Notes: generated from the letters alone by a model not told the origin. 49,049 nt of DNA from ZLKRG08 sp964654815 (GCA_964654815.1 CAZZLH010000007.1:1-49049), one strand, 5' to 3'; positions 33,269-41,771 are shown, numbered from the stretch's first letter. A program made the numbers and translations.

Positions 33269-34668
33269 TGAAGCAGATAGATGAGCTGATACATGGGCGC
33301 ACTAATTTAAGTAGCGATGCGCTTGATCACTTAAAGAATATTGCGGCAGATTGGCAATTAATCGCAGATCTAAGTTTTGCGGATCTAGCACTTTGGGTGC
33401 CTACAACTGCAAAGAAATATGTGGCAATCGCACAAGTTCGCGCTGCCACAGCTGCCACAGTTTTCCCCAGAGATTTCATCGGGGATGAGGTAGATCAATT
33501 AGAAACCGGTAAAGGTATAGAGCATTTTCCTATTAGCTTCAAACAAGAGGTGATTGCTCAGATTGCCCGCCATCGAAACCCAGATGCAGTCAGAAGCACT
33601 GGTCGATTGGAGAGCGCTTATCAAGAGATTGCACAACAATTACTTGAAATGATTGGGGAGGGAAGTTTCCCGTATACGTTATCCATCTCTTCGCTAAATC
33701 CCTCGCCTCGAGTAGGCGATGGTTTCATCAGATTAAATAAGAATGGCGAGATTATCTACGCAAGCCCAAATGGCCGAACCGCATTTAGTCGTTTGGGTTG
33801 GGAGAGCGAATTAGAGGGTCTCTCATTGGTAGAAGTGGCGAGTGAGATTTCCGATGAACCAGCGGAAGCGTTGATTCAAAAAGTTAGAGAGAACGCGGTA
33901 ACGCAGATCGAATTAGAGAGCCGCGGTGGCGTAGTCGAATTGACCTTATTACCGCTATTGAAGAGTGGTTTACGTATTGGCACAGTCGTGCTGCTCTACA
34001 ACGTGACTGAGATTAGACGGCGCCAGCGGGATTTGCTCTTAAAAGATGCCACCATCAAGGAGATTCACCATAGAGTTAAAAATAACCTGCAGACCGTATC
34101 GGCCTTATTGCGTTTGCAATCTAGACGCGTAGTAGATCCGAGTGCCCAAGGCGCCCTAGATGAAGCAGAGCGCCGTATCTCTTCCATTGCCTTGGTCCAT
34201 GAAACGCTCTCGGCGAGCGGGAAAGACCAAGTGGATTTTGATGCGGTGGTCGATTCAGTGATTGGTCATGCCGTGGAGATAGCCTCCCGAACCCCAACCA
34301 GCGCAAATCAGATTTCAGTTAAGCGGCGCGGTTCCATCGGAGCCTTAGATCCCAAAGTTGCCACGCCACTTGCGTTGATTATTACCGAGTTGGTGGCAAA
34401 TGCCATCGAACATGGCAAGAGCACAAGTAAGGTTGATGTGATCTTCTCTCGCACCGGTGGTAGTTGCCTTATCAAAGTAGAGGATGATGGCAGCGGCCTA
34501 CCTGCAGATTTCAAACTTAGCGACTCTTCCAATCTAGGACTTCAAATAGTTCGCACTCTTACTGAGAGTGAATTACATGGCAGTTTGGAGATCAGCAATA
34601 GAGTTTTAAGTGATGGAGAGATTAAAGTTGCCGGAACCTGCGCACAGGTTCACTTTGAGATTCGTTAA
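33268..34668 (+). CDS. pdtaS: Cytosolic sensor histidine kinase PdtaS
   Basis: A 466-residue soluble kinase with a GAF domain (about 1-145), a PAS domain (about 150-250), HisKA_2 with the phospho-His pair in KEIHHRVKNNLQTVSALL (His267/268) and a GHKL ATPase (LIITELVANAIEHG, KVEDDGSGLPADF). It matches mycobacterial Rv3220c, which signals to the RNA-binding antiterminator PdtaR; no pdtaR gene is in the window. The adjacent convergent whiB1 reproduces the Rv3219-Rv3220c pair. In this organism it is the last gene of the SAF-CpaE-DUF6912 unit. Confidence 0.88.
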   Translation: MKQIDELIHGRTNLSSDALDHLKNIAADWQLIADLSFADLALWVPTTAKKYVAIAQVRAATAATVFPRDFIGDEVDQLETGKGIEHFPISFKQEVIAQIARHRNPDAVRSTGRLESAYQEIAQQLLEMIGEGSFPYTLSISSLNPSPRVGDGFIRLNKNGEIIYASPNGRTAFSRLGWESELEGLSLVEVASEISDEPAEALIQKVRENAVTQIELESRGGVVELTLLPLLKSGLRIGTVVLLYNVTEIRRRQRDLLLKDATIKEIHHRVKNNLQTVSALLRLQSRRVVDPSAQGALDEAERRISSIALVHETLSASGKDQVDFDAVVDSVIGHAVEIASRTPTSANQISVKRRGSIGALDPKVATPLALIITELVANAIEHGKSTSKVDVIFSRTGGSCLIKVEDDGSGLPADFKLSDSSNLGLQIVRTLTESELHGSLEISNRVLSDGEIKVAGTCAQVHFEIR

Positions 34669-34941
34669 CTAACTATCTTGGCGGTTAAGCTCGGCTAGGC
34701 GAGCGCGATTGCGTGCGGCGCGACGCTTCATCGCACGACGTTCATCCTCGGATAGCCCACCCCAGACGCCAGCATCCTGCCCAGATTCCAGCGCCCATTG
34801 CAGACAGGCCTCCCTTACCGAGCAGCGCATGCAGACCTTCTTCGCCTCTTCGATCTGGGTGATGGCAGGTCCGGTATTTCCGACCGGAAAGAAGAGCTCA
34901 GGATCCTCATCACGACATGCCGCTTGATGTCGCCAATCCAT
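34669..34941 (-). CDS. whiB1: WhiB-family [4Fe-4S] regulator WhiB1
   Basis: A 90-residue WhiB protein: cluster cysteines in AACRDEDPELFFP and KKVCMRCSVREAC, the WhiB turn GVWGGLSEDERRAMKRRAAR, and a short basic tail. The sequence and the placement beside pdtaS match WhiB1, an essential nitric-oxide-responsive regulator in mycobacteria. AAGGA lies about 10 nt before the ATG, a rather distant ribosome-binding site. Its stop codon directly abuts that of the convergent pdtaS (no spacer). It is the second WhiB gene in this window. Confidence 0.92.
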   Translation of the reverse strand: MDWRHQAACRDEDPELFFPVGNTGPAITQIEEAKKVCMRCSVREACLQWALESGQDAGVWGGLSEDERRAMKRRAARNRARLAELNRQDS

Positions 34942-35060
34942 GCGTCAACCATCCTTCGCTACTTCGGTAAATTTCAGACCAACGCGCTATTCTCTATTAG
35001 TTATCAATTCGTTACAAGAGTGGCTGGCGGAAAAAAGCGTGATTTATCGCAAATGTGACG

Positions 35061-35132
35061 CGCCCTCGACAGGATTCGAACCTGTGCTCCGGCCTCCGGA
35101 GGGCCGTGCTCTATCCCCTGAGCTACGAGGGC
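35061..35132 (-). tRNA. tRNA-Arg (anticodon CCG)
   Basis: On the minus strand a full cloverleaf is visible: acceptor GCCCTCG pairing with CGAGGGC, D arm GCTC...GAGC, anticodon stem CGGCC/GGCCG around loop CTCCGGA (anticodon CCG, reading CGG), and T arm ACAGG-TTCGAAT-CCTGT. The CCA end is not encoded. No tRNA neighbours are seen. Confidence 0.95.
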
Positions 35133-35250
35133 AAAAATTCCATCCTTCGATCTCGATTTCAGGTCTTATCGTATTAGATGAAAGAATTAATTGCAGATGA
35201 AGAGATTCTTAATCGGCGATCGCAAGAGATTTGGAGTTTTCAGAGCAAAG

Positions 35251-36144
35251 ATGGAGAGAGCATTTTTTGCCACCGGATGCTTCTGGGGCGCTGAGCGTAG
35301 GTTCTGGAACCTGCCAGGAGTGATTGAGACTTCAGTTGGCTATATGGGTGGCCACACAGATAATCCCAGTTATGAGGCGGTCTGCACCGGTAAGACCAAC
35401 CATGCTGAGACGGTAGAAGTGGTTTTTGATCCGCAGACCATCTCATATCAACGTTTGCTTGAAGAGTTCTTCACTATGCATGATCCGACATCCTTAAACA
35501 AACAAGGTGGCGATATCGGAACTCAATATCGAAGCGCGATTTTTTACACCAACCCCGAGCAAGAGGCGCTCGCATTCAATGCCGCAAAGGTCTACGGCAA
35601 AACTTTGGCAAAAGAGGGAATCGGTCCAATTGTTACTCAGATCGAATCCGCTAAACCGCATAAATATTGGCGCGCAGAGGTATACCATCAAAGATATTTA
35701 GAGAAGAATCCAAATGGTTATGACTGCCATTCATCTACGGGAGTCGCCTATCCATCAATCGATGAAGCAGAGTTGAAAGCTAAGTTAGATCCGCTTTCTT
35801 ACCAAGTGTTACGTAAAGGCGCCACGGAGCGACCATTTACTGGCGAATACACCGATACCGAAACTGTCGGAGTTTACAAATGCAAGGCCTGCAATTCGGA
35901 GCTATTTAGAAGCGAAACCAAGTTTCACTCCGGCTGTGGCTGGCCATCCTTCTATGCGCCCACCACTGATGATGCCGTGATTTTGTTGGAGGATCATTCG
36001 CTAGCACCACGGGTGCGCACTGAAGTCCGTTGTGCCAACTGCAACTCACATCTAGGACATGTATTTGAAGGTGAAGGCTTCGATGTTCCCACAGATCAAA
36101 GATGGTGTATCAACTCGGTCTCTTTGATTCTTGAACCGCGCTAG
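35251..36144 (+). CDS. msrAB: MsrA-MsrB fusion, peptide-methionine sulfoxide reductase
   Basis: A 297-residue bifunctional repair enzyme. The N-terminal MsrA half (S-sulfoxide) has the catalytic Cys in FFATGCFWGAERRFW, TSVGYMGG and a HAETVEV block. The C-terminal MsrB half (R-sulfoxide) has zinc Cys pairs in CKACNSELF and CANCNSHLGHVF, FHSGCGWPSF, and the catalytic Cys in DQRWCINSVS. The ATG at 35251 (MERAFF) gives the usual MsrA start; upstream ATG/TTG codons at 35191-35197 would add a non-homologous stretch. The stop overlaps the convergent glycosylase stop (CTAG). In Actinobacteria the two activities are usually separate genes. Confidence 0.93.
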   Translation: MERAFFATGCFWGAERRFWNLPGVIETSVGYMGGHTDNPSYEAVCTGKTNHAETVEVVFDPQTISYQRLLEEFFTMHDPTSLNKQGGDIGTQYRSAIFYTNPEQEALAFNAAKVYGKTLAKEGIGPIVTQIESAKPHKYWRAEVYHQRYLEKNPNGYDCHSSTGVAYPSIDEAELKAKLDPLSYQVLRKGATERPFTGEYTDTETVGVYKCKACNSELFRSETKFHSGCGWPSFYAPTTDDAVILLEDHSLAPRVRTEVRCANCNSHLGHVFEGEGFDVPTDQRWCINSVSLILEPR

Positions 36145-36755
36145 TTATCTACGACTCTCCAGCAGTACCAAGCAACTACGCTGCGATGTGGGCGGAATTT
36201 CTCGCCCCGTAACTCCAACTTGGCTGGCGTGATCTCATCCTTTAATTTATGGATTCGCTCCCAGCCACGTCGTACTCCTAAATCTCCCGTGGGCCAGATA
36301 TCGAGCCTGCCTAGTTGGAACATCATGAACATATCGACGGTCCAAGGTCCAATTCCCCAAAGTGACGTCAGTTTTCGGTATACCTCGCTATCCGACATCT
36401 CATGAAGACGGTTGAAATCAATCTCTTTGGTGATTGATGCATTAGCAAGGCCAACAATCGTCTTAGCCTTTGCCGCAGATAGTCCAACACCCCGTAATTG
36501 TTCGTGGGACAACGCGCTAACTCTTCGTGGCGTGACTTTGCCACATTCGTTATAAAACCTATTTCGGATCGTGCGAGCAGCTGCAGTTGCTAGTTGCTGC
36601 GAAATTACCGAAGAGACTAGGGATTCAAAGTGGCTCTCTTGCGGGTTTCCGATGCCCAGATCGCAAAGCGGTGAGCTCTCAATAATTGGCGCAAAGCGCT
36701 GATCTAAAAGGGCAATCTCCTTGACGACGCTTCGCATTCTGCGCTCTGTAATCAA
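36141..36755 (-). CDS. AlkA-like DNA-3-methyladenine glycosylase
   Basis: A 204-residue HhH-GPD base-excision enzyme. The helix-hairpin-helix and catalytic region are visible: LVSSVISQQLATAAARTI, LRGVGLSAAKAKTIVGLA, and LWGIGPWTVDMFMMFQLGR followed by WPTGDLGVRRG containing the conserved catalytic Asp. It removes alkylated purines. TTG 36755 has AAGGGG 5 nt upstream and is the likely start; ATG 36737 (MRSVVKEIAL) would be six residues shorter. The gene is shorter than E. coli AlkA, lacking its N-terminal domain. Confidence 0.88.
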   Translation of the reverse strand: MITERRMRSVVKEIALLDQRFAPIIESSPLCDLGIGNPQESHFESLVSSVISQQLATAAARTIRNRFYNECGKVTPRRVSALSHEQLRGVGLSAAKAKTIVGLANASITKEIDFNRLHEMSDSEVYRKLTSLWGIGPWTVDMFMMFQLGRLDIWPTGDLGVRRGWERIHKLKDEITPAKLELRGEKFRPHRSVVAWYCWRVVDN

Positions 36756-36803
36756 AGGAGCCCCTTCTTAAATGCTGAAACAGGTAGTACGTTTTGAGCC
36801 TTA

Positions 36804-36854
36804 TTGCGGGATTGTTGCAGAATTGTTGCAGATATTTGCAATTATTTGCAATTA
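36804..36854 (+). repeat. Helically phased TTGC(A) repeats upstream of lacI-type gene
   Basis: TTGC starts at 36804, 36815, 36826, 36836 and 36846, spacings 11, 11, 10, 10. Two perfect 11-bp tandem copies (ATTGTTGCAGA) are followed by two perfect 10-bp tandem copies (TTTGCAATTA). All contacts would face one side of the helix, as in a cooperative regulator array. Confidence 0.75.
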
Positions 36855-36902
36855 AAACTTCAGCACCGAAAACCGGTTACTGGATTCTTCCTTGGAGGCG
36901 AG

Positions 36903-37907
36903 ATGGCAGGTATCAAGGATGTGGCCCGCGAAGCCGGCGTCTCAACTGCAACTGTCTCTCGTGCCCTAAGGGATATGCAGCATGTAAATCCAGATACCAG
37001 AGCCAAGATTTTAAGCGCTGCCGAGAAATTAAATTACCGAATCAATAGCTCGAAAGTTCACGAGCCAAGGCGAGCCAATAGCGTGGGAGTTATCGCTCCA
37101 TTTCTAAGCCGTTGGTATTTTGCGAAAGTTATCCAAGGTGCGGAGCAAGCTCTAAGTGAGGCGGGATTAGATCTCCTGGTCTATAACATCAACCAAATTG
37201 AAGATAGAGATCGGGTATTCAAAGAGGAGTATCTCAAAGGTCGAATTGATGCATTGATTTCGATTGCGGTTCCACTAAATGAGGAGGAGTTCCAATCGAT
37301 ATTGAATTTGGATATCCCAACCGCACTGGTCGGAACTGGCGATCCAAGAGTGGCAAGCGTTCGAATAAATGATGTCGCTGGCGCAAGAACTGCAACCCAA
37401 CATTTAGTAAATCAAGGCCATAAACGAATCGGGTTAATCGGTGGAGTGGATATGGATCCATTTAATTTTCCAGTGAACCGGAATCGAAAAACTGGATTCC
37501 TGCAAGTTTTAGAGGAGAGTGGTTTGGAGTTTGACCCGGCGCATGAAGTAATCGGTGATTTCCAGGCGGCAACTGCGGTGCAGGCGATGGGAGAACTTCT
37601 AGCGAAACGTAATCGCCCAACCGCAATCTTCTGCGAATCTGATGAGATGGCGATTGGCGCAATTCATGCCATAAAACGACATGGATTAAAGGTGCCAGAT
37701 GATATTTCTATAGTGGGTTTCGATAATCATGAGATGGCCGAATACTTTGATCTAACAACTATCGAGCAACCAGTCCAGATGTTGGGTGAGATGGCAGCGT
37801 GGTCGATCATGGAAAAACTAAAGAAGCCCGATGCAGATATGCCTGATTTGACTCTGCCCACATCGTTGATAGTGCGAAATTCAACCCGCAATATCGCGCT
37901 TGATTGA
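36903..37907 (+). CDS. LacI-family transcriptional regulator
   Basis: A 334-residue LacI/GalR regulator. The HTH and hinge are MAGIKDVAREAGVSTATVSR and LNYRINSSKVHEPRR. The periplasmic-binding-like core has VGVIAPFLSRWYFAKVIQGA, GHKRIGLIGG and DDISIVGFDNHEMAEYFDLT. GGAGGCG before the ATG is the ribosome-binding site; the start at 36903 matches the family, unlike the longer open frame from 36804, which would translate the TTGC repeats. It is followed by three amino-acid or oxidoreductase genes and not by a sugar transporter. The effector is unknown. Confidence 0.92.
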   Translation: MAGIKDVAREAGVSTATVSRALRDMQHVNPDTRAKILSAAEKLNYRINSSKVHEPRRANSVGVIAPFLSRWYFAKVIQGAEQALSEAGLDLLVYNINQIEDRDRVFKEEYLKGRIDALISIAVPLNEEEFQSILNLDIPTALVGTGDPRVASVRINDVAGARTATQHLVNQGHKRIGLIGGVDMDPFNFPVNRNRKTGFLQVLEESGLEFDPAHEVIGDFQAATAVQAMGELLAKRNRPTAIFCESDEMAIGAIHAIKRHGLKVPDDISIVGFDNHEMAEYFDLTTIEQPVQMLGEMAAWSIMEKLKKPDADMPDLTLPTSLIVRNSTRNIALD

Positions 37908-37948
37908 AATTTTTCTTCATTAAATGTGATAAAAGTTAATATTTGTAT

Positions 37949-37954
37949 TACTCT
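37949..37954 (+). promoter_or_regulatory. -10 hexamer of leaderless malY-type promoter
   Basis: TACTCT, 6 nt before the GTG at 37961. ATTTGTATTA just upstream resembles the ATTTGCAATTA repeats before the LacI gene. Confidence 0.45.
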
Positions 37955-37960
37955 CTTAGC

Positions 37961-39106
37961 GTGAAAATCGAAGCGCTCTCGCTTGCAGAAATGCGAACTC
38001 ACCGAAGCGAGAAGTGGCGGGGATTCCCCTCAGATGTATTACCTCTCTTCGTGGCAGAGATGGATTTCCCGATAGCCGATCCGATAAAAGAAGTGCTAGT
38101 TGAGATGGTCGAGCATTCGGATCTTGGTTACCTCGGATCGATTCCCGAGTTGGGTAAGGCTTTTGCTGGTTTTGCCAAACGTCGCTGGAATTGGGATTTA
38201 AATCCAGATTATGTCCGCCTATGCGGCGATGTAGGAATCGGTATGGTGGAGGTGCTCAGAGTTACCACCAAGCCTGGTGACAAAATCCTAATTAACTCAC
38301 CGATCTATCAGAATTTCTATAACTGGATTAATGAGACGCAATTAGAGCTGGTGGATGTGCCTTTTATCCGCGAAGGCTTGGATTGGCAGATCGATTTTGC
38401 CAACATTGAAAAGCAATATGCCAGTGGCGTAAAGGTGCATGCGCTCTGCCATCCGCATAATCCCTTGGGACGAATTTACTCTAAGCAAGAATTGGCTAAA
38501 TTGGCAGATCTAGCAAAACAATATGGCGTGGTTGTCATTAGCGATGAGATTCATGCACCACTTACCTTCGCGGGTAAGGAATTCGTGCCTTTCTTATCAG
38601 TCAACCAAAATGCTGCAGAAGTCGGATACTGCGTAACTAGCGCAAGCAAGGGTTTTAATATTGCTGGTTTGAAATCTGCAATTATCATCACACAGAACGA
38701 AGCGAATCATAAAGTTCTGGCAAAGATGCCGATGGCAGTTCATTTCCGCTCATCGATACTCGGTGCCTTTGCTGCGGTTGCTGCCTTTGATAAAGGTGAG
38801 CAGTGGTTAGATGCCGCAATCTCTACGATCGAATCAAATGCGCACTACCTAAAAACTTTGCTCGATACCCATCTACCGGCAGCCCAATATCAGATCCCTG
38901 AATGTTCTTATTTGGCTTGGGTGGATGTTTCAGCCCTTAATTTAGGAGCAGATCCCGCCGCAGTTTTCCTGGCAAAAGGGCGCGTCGCTTTCAATGCTGG
39001 ACATATCTATGGACCGACTGGCAGCCAGTTTGTTCGAATAAATCTAGCAACCAGCGAGTCAGTCCTGGCTGAGGCAGTTAATCGAATGGTTAAGTCGCTT
39101 AGCTAA
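37961..39106 (+). CDS. MalY/PatB-type cystathionine beta-lyase (C-S lyase)
   Basis: A 381-residue fold-type I PLP enzyme of the MalY/PatB group. Typical blocks are HRSEKWRGFPSDVLPLFVAE with MDFP, LCHPHNPLGRIYSKQEL (cofactor Asn), ISDEIHAPLTF, the catalytic Lys in VTSASKGFNIAGLKSA, and the late FVRINLATS with the substrate Arg. Relatives cleave the C-S bond of cystathionine or cysteine conjugates to pyruvate, ammonia and a thiol. The GTG at 37961 is favoured by a TACTCT -10 6 nt upstream, so the mRNA is probably leaderless. The FAD gene follows within 3 bp. Confidence 0.88.
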   Translation: MKIEALSLAEMRTHRSEKWRGFPSDVLPLFVAEMDFPIADPIKEVLVEMVEHSDLGYLGSIPELGKAFAGFAKRRWNWDLNPDYVRLCGDVGIGMVEVLRVTTKPGDKILINSPIYQNFYNWINETQLELVDVPFIREGLDWQIDFANIEKQYASGVKVHALCHPHNPLGRIYSKQELAKLADLAKQYGVVVISDEIHAPLTFAGKEFVPFLSVNQNAAEVGYCVTSASKGFNIAGLKSAIIITQNEANHKVLAKMPMAVHFRSSILGAFAAVAAFDKGEQWLDAAISTIESNAHYLKTLLDTHLPAAQYQIPECSYLAWVDVSALNLGADPAAVFLAKGRVAFNAGHIYGPTGSQFVRINLATSESVLAEAVNRMVKSLS

Positions 39107-39108
39107 TC

Positions 39109-40638
39109 ATGAACCAGGTCCGTAAGTACGATGCGATCATCGCAGGAGCTGGACATAATGGATTGGTTGCCGCAAATTACTTGGCCAAAGCGGGTAAGAA
39201 AGTATTGGTGCTAGAGGCGCAAGAGCGAATCGGTGGCGCCTCTCAAAGTGTGAAAGCCTTTGAAGATTACGAAGCGAGATTATCTAGATACTCGTACTTG
39301 GTATCGCTCTTACCAGACCAAATAATCAAAGAGCTGGGGCTAAATTTCAAAACGCTCTCTAGGAAAGTCTCTTCGTATACTCCAAATCAATCTCAAGGGC
39401 TCTTGGTCTCAAGAGAGTGGGATAGCCAGACCGCCGATTCATTTCGCAATCTAACGGGCGATGATAATGAGGCGAATTCATGGCGTGAGTTCTATGGCGA
39501 AGTTGCAAAATTCGCGGAGCGAATTGCGCCATCTATGTTGCAACCTTTGAAAAGTCGCGCCGAATTGAGCACTCAAATTGCCATGCCGCAGCTCTGGGAC
39601 CAATTAATTGAAAACCCCATAGGCCACGTGATAACGGAGAAGTTTAAGAATGATCTTGTCCGAGGCGTGATTTTGACGGATGGATTGATCGGAACGCTCT
39701 CATCAGCATTTGGAATACAGGCGAATATCTGTTTCTTGTACCACGTGATCGGTAATGGCTCCGGCGAATGGAAAGTACCTCAAGGTGGCATGGGAGCCCT
39801 TGTGGCAGAACTTGAGCGAGCCGCTTTAGCGCGCGGGGTTGAGATTGAATGTTCGGCGCGCGTTGTCGATATTGATGCCGACGAAAGTGGCGTGATTGTC
39901 ACTGACATCAATAATCGCAAGTTTGAAGCAAGATATTTCCTCTCCAATGCTGCACCCGAATTTGTCTCAAACAAAGTGGAGCATCGCTCGAGCCTGGAAG
40001 GTTCACAGATCAAGATAAATATGTTGCTAAAGCGTTTACCAAGATTTAAGTCCGGTATAGATCCAAAATTAGCCTTTGCCGGAACGCTCCATCTAGATGA
40101 GAGTTTTAGCCAATTGGAGCGGGCCTACGATCAAGCGGTGATGGGAGAGATTCCAGAGACGATTCCAGCTGAGATGTACTGCCATACCCTCACCGACCCC
40201 TCGATTCTTAGCCCAGAGCTACAGGCAGAAGGGTTTCACACCTTGACTCTCTTCGGACTTCACACTCCAGCTACCGCATTTGAATCGAATAACAGAGCAG
40301 TAACCAAAGAGGTAGTAGCTAGATCGATTGCAGGTCTAAATAAGTATCTGGCCGAACCGATAGATGAGGTAATCGCAGTAACTAAAGATGGCAAGGCATG
40401 TATTGAAGCAAAATCACCACTTGATTTAGAGGCGGATCTATTTCTGCCCAGGGGCAATATCTTCCATAAAGATTTAACTATGCCATTTGCAGAAAGTGAT
40501 GAGGAGATTGGCAAATGGGGCGTCGAAACCAATCTGCCTAATGTCTTTATTTGTGGCGCAAGTGCCAAACGAGGTGGCGGGGTAAGCGGAATTCCTGGCC
40601 ATAATGCTGCGATGGCAGTGTTGCAAAGTAAAGGTTAA
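39109..40638 (+). CDS. FAD-dependent oxidoreductase, phytoene desaturase/PYROXD2-like
   Basis: A 509-residue flavoprotein of the COG1233 group. The N-terminal dinucleotide fold is IIAGAGHNGLVAANYLAKAG followed by VLVLEAQERIGGASQSV; the mid-region has VPQGGMGALVAELERAALAR and a substrate-domain segment; the C-terminal FAD motif is FICGASAKRGGGVSGIPGHN. Relatives desaturate carotenoids or oxidise unknown substrates; the adjacent C-S lyase and trans-sulfuration enzyme argue against carotenoids here, but I cannot name the substrate. It starts 3 bp after the malY-type stop. Its own TAA is the first half of the next gene's -10. Confidence 0.83.
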   Translation: MNQVRKYDAIIAGAGHNGLVAANYLAKAGKKVLVLEAQERIGGASQSVKAFEDYEARLSRYSYLVSLLPDQIIKELGLNFKTLSRKVSSYTPNQSQGLLVSREWDSQTADSFRNLTGDDNEANSWREFYGEVAKFAERIAPSMLQPLKSRAELSTQIAMPQLWDQLIENPIGHVITEKFKNDLVRGVILTDGLIGTLSSAFGIQANICFLYHVIGNGSGEWKVPQGGMGALVAELERAALARGVEIECSARVVDIDADESGVIVTDINNRKFEARYFLSNAAPEFVSNKVEHRSSLEGSQIKINMLLKRLPRFKSGIDPKLAFAGTLHLDESFSQLERAYDQAVMGEIPETIPAEMYCHTLTDPSILSPELQAEGFHTLTLFGLHTPATAFESNNRAVTKEVVARSIAGLNKYLAEPIDEVIAVTKDGKACIEAKSPLDLEADLFLPRGNIFHKDLTMPFAESDEEIGKWGVETNLPNVFICGASAKRGGGVSGIPGHNAAMAVLQSKG

Positions 40639-40641
40639 TCT
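40636..40641 (+). promoter_or_regulatory. -10 hexamer of leaderless trans-sulfuration gene promoter
   Basis: TAATCT, 6 nt before the ATG at 40648. Its first three bases are the stop codon of the upstream gene. Confidence 0.45.
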
Positions 40642-40647
40642 CTCCCT

Positions 40648-41766
40648 ATGAGCAAGCAGGATAAGCCAAAGCAAGAGACGATTGCCATCACCGCAGGTCG
40701 CCCTGCGCATGATCAAAGTGGTTCACTAAATCCGCCAATTCAATTGACCTCTACCTTTGTAGCTGGTGCGCCTATGGGTTATGGTCGATTTGGAAACGAA
40801 ACTTGGTCGGCGCTAGAAAGTGCAATTAGCCAATTGGAAAAGGCAACTCACACTCTGACATTTGCTTCAGGAATGGCTGCCATAAATTCAGTTTTTAATA
40901 TGTTGCCGGTTGGTGCAGTAGTCACCGCTTCAAATCAAGGTTATAGCGGAACCATGGGCGTCCTTGGCCAACATCATCAGAGTGGTCGCTTAGAGGTGCG
41001 ATTTGTCGATGTGAGTAATACCGAAGAAGTTTTGGCTGCTATTCCCGGAACTCAATTGCTCTGGTTGGAATCGCCAACTAATCCATGTCTTGATGTCGTT
41101 GATCTACCCAAGGTAATCGCGGCTGGAAAATCGGCTGGAATCGGGGTTGCGGTTGATAACACCTTTGCCACCCCGCTAAATCAAAATCCATTGGAGATGG
41201 GTGCAGATCTCGTAATGAACTCCGTAACCAAATTCCTCTCCGGCCATAGCGATATCTTGATGGGTAGTATCTCAACCAACGACGAAGCGCTACTTGCCAG
41301 AATCGAAATCCAGCGCAAATTAGGCGGCGCGATTCCGGGACCGCAAGAGGCGTGGCTTGCATTGCGCGGAATTCGTACCTTTCCGATTCGAGTAAAGGCA
41401 GCATCTGAGAGCGCTTTAGAGCTGGCTAAACGTCTAAGCCAACATCCAAAGGTGGCGGCGGTGCGATATCCGGGTTTGCCAAGCGATCCGCAGCATGCCC
41501 GCGCGAAGAGTTTTATGCGGGGCTTTGGCGCGGTGCTCTCATTTGAGGTTAAAGGAGGCGCTGAGGATACTGATCGAGTTTGCGATGCTGCGAAGTTGAT
41601 TACCAATGCGACAAGTTTGGGAGGCGTGGAGTCGCTTTGGGAGCGGCGACGACGTTGGCCTGCTGAGAGTTTGCAAGTTCCCGAGAATCTAATCAGGCTT
41701 AGTGTTGGCCTTGAGAATGTAGAGGATCTCTGGAGCGATATTGAACAAGCTCTGGCAGTGCTTTAA
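40648..41766 (+). CDS. Trans-sulfuration PLP enzyme (cystathionine gamma-synthase/lyase family)
   Basis: A 372-residue Cys/Met-metabolism PLP enzyme. Family motifs are PPIQLTSTFVAGAPMGYGRF, FASGMAAINSVFNML, LWLESPTNPCLDVVDLPKV, VDNTFATP and the Schiff-base Lys in MNSVTKFLSGHSDILMG, followed by the C-terminal SLGGVESLWERRRR. The family includes gamma-synthase, gamma-lyase, beta-lyase and methionine gamma-lyase, which cannot be told apart here. Beside the MalY-type lyase a route between cysteine, cystathionine and homocysteine is plausible. A TAATCT -10 suggests it also has its own leaderless promoter. The stop lies 5 bp before a run of N. Confidence 0.88.
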   Translation: MSKQDKPKQETIAITAGRPAHDQSGSLNPPIQLTSTFVAGAPMGYGRFGNETWSALESAISQLEKATHTLTFASGMAAINSVFNMLPVGAVVTASNQGYSGTMGVLGQHHQSGRLEVRFVDVSNTEEVLAAIPGTQLLWLESPTNPCLDVVDLPKVIAAGKSAGIGVAVDNTFATPLNQNPLEMGADLVMNSVTKFLSGHSDILMGSISTNDEALLARIEIQRKLGGAIPGPQEAWLALRGIRTFPIRVKAASESALELAKRLSQHPKVAAVRYPGLPSDPQHARAKSFMRGFGAVLSFEVKGGAEDTDRVCDAAKLITNATSLGGVESLWERRRRWPAESLQVPENLIRLSVGLENVEDLWSDIEQALAVL

Positions 41767-41771
41767 TCACT

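Noticed and set aside
35178..35294. A 38-codon frame (MKELIADEEI...) overlapping the start of msrAB
   Set aside because: A TATCGT hexamer lies 5 nt upstream, but the frame overlaps msrA out of phase, has no recognisable features and may be chance.
39109..40638. Carotenoid gene cluster around the phytoene desaturase-like flavoprotein
   Set aside because: No phytoene synthase, cyclase or prenyltransferase is nearby; the neighbours are PLP enzymes of sulfur metabolism.
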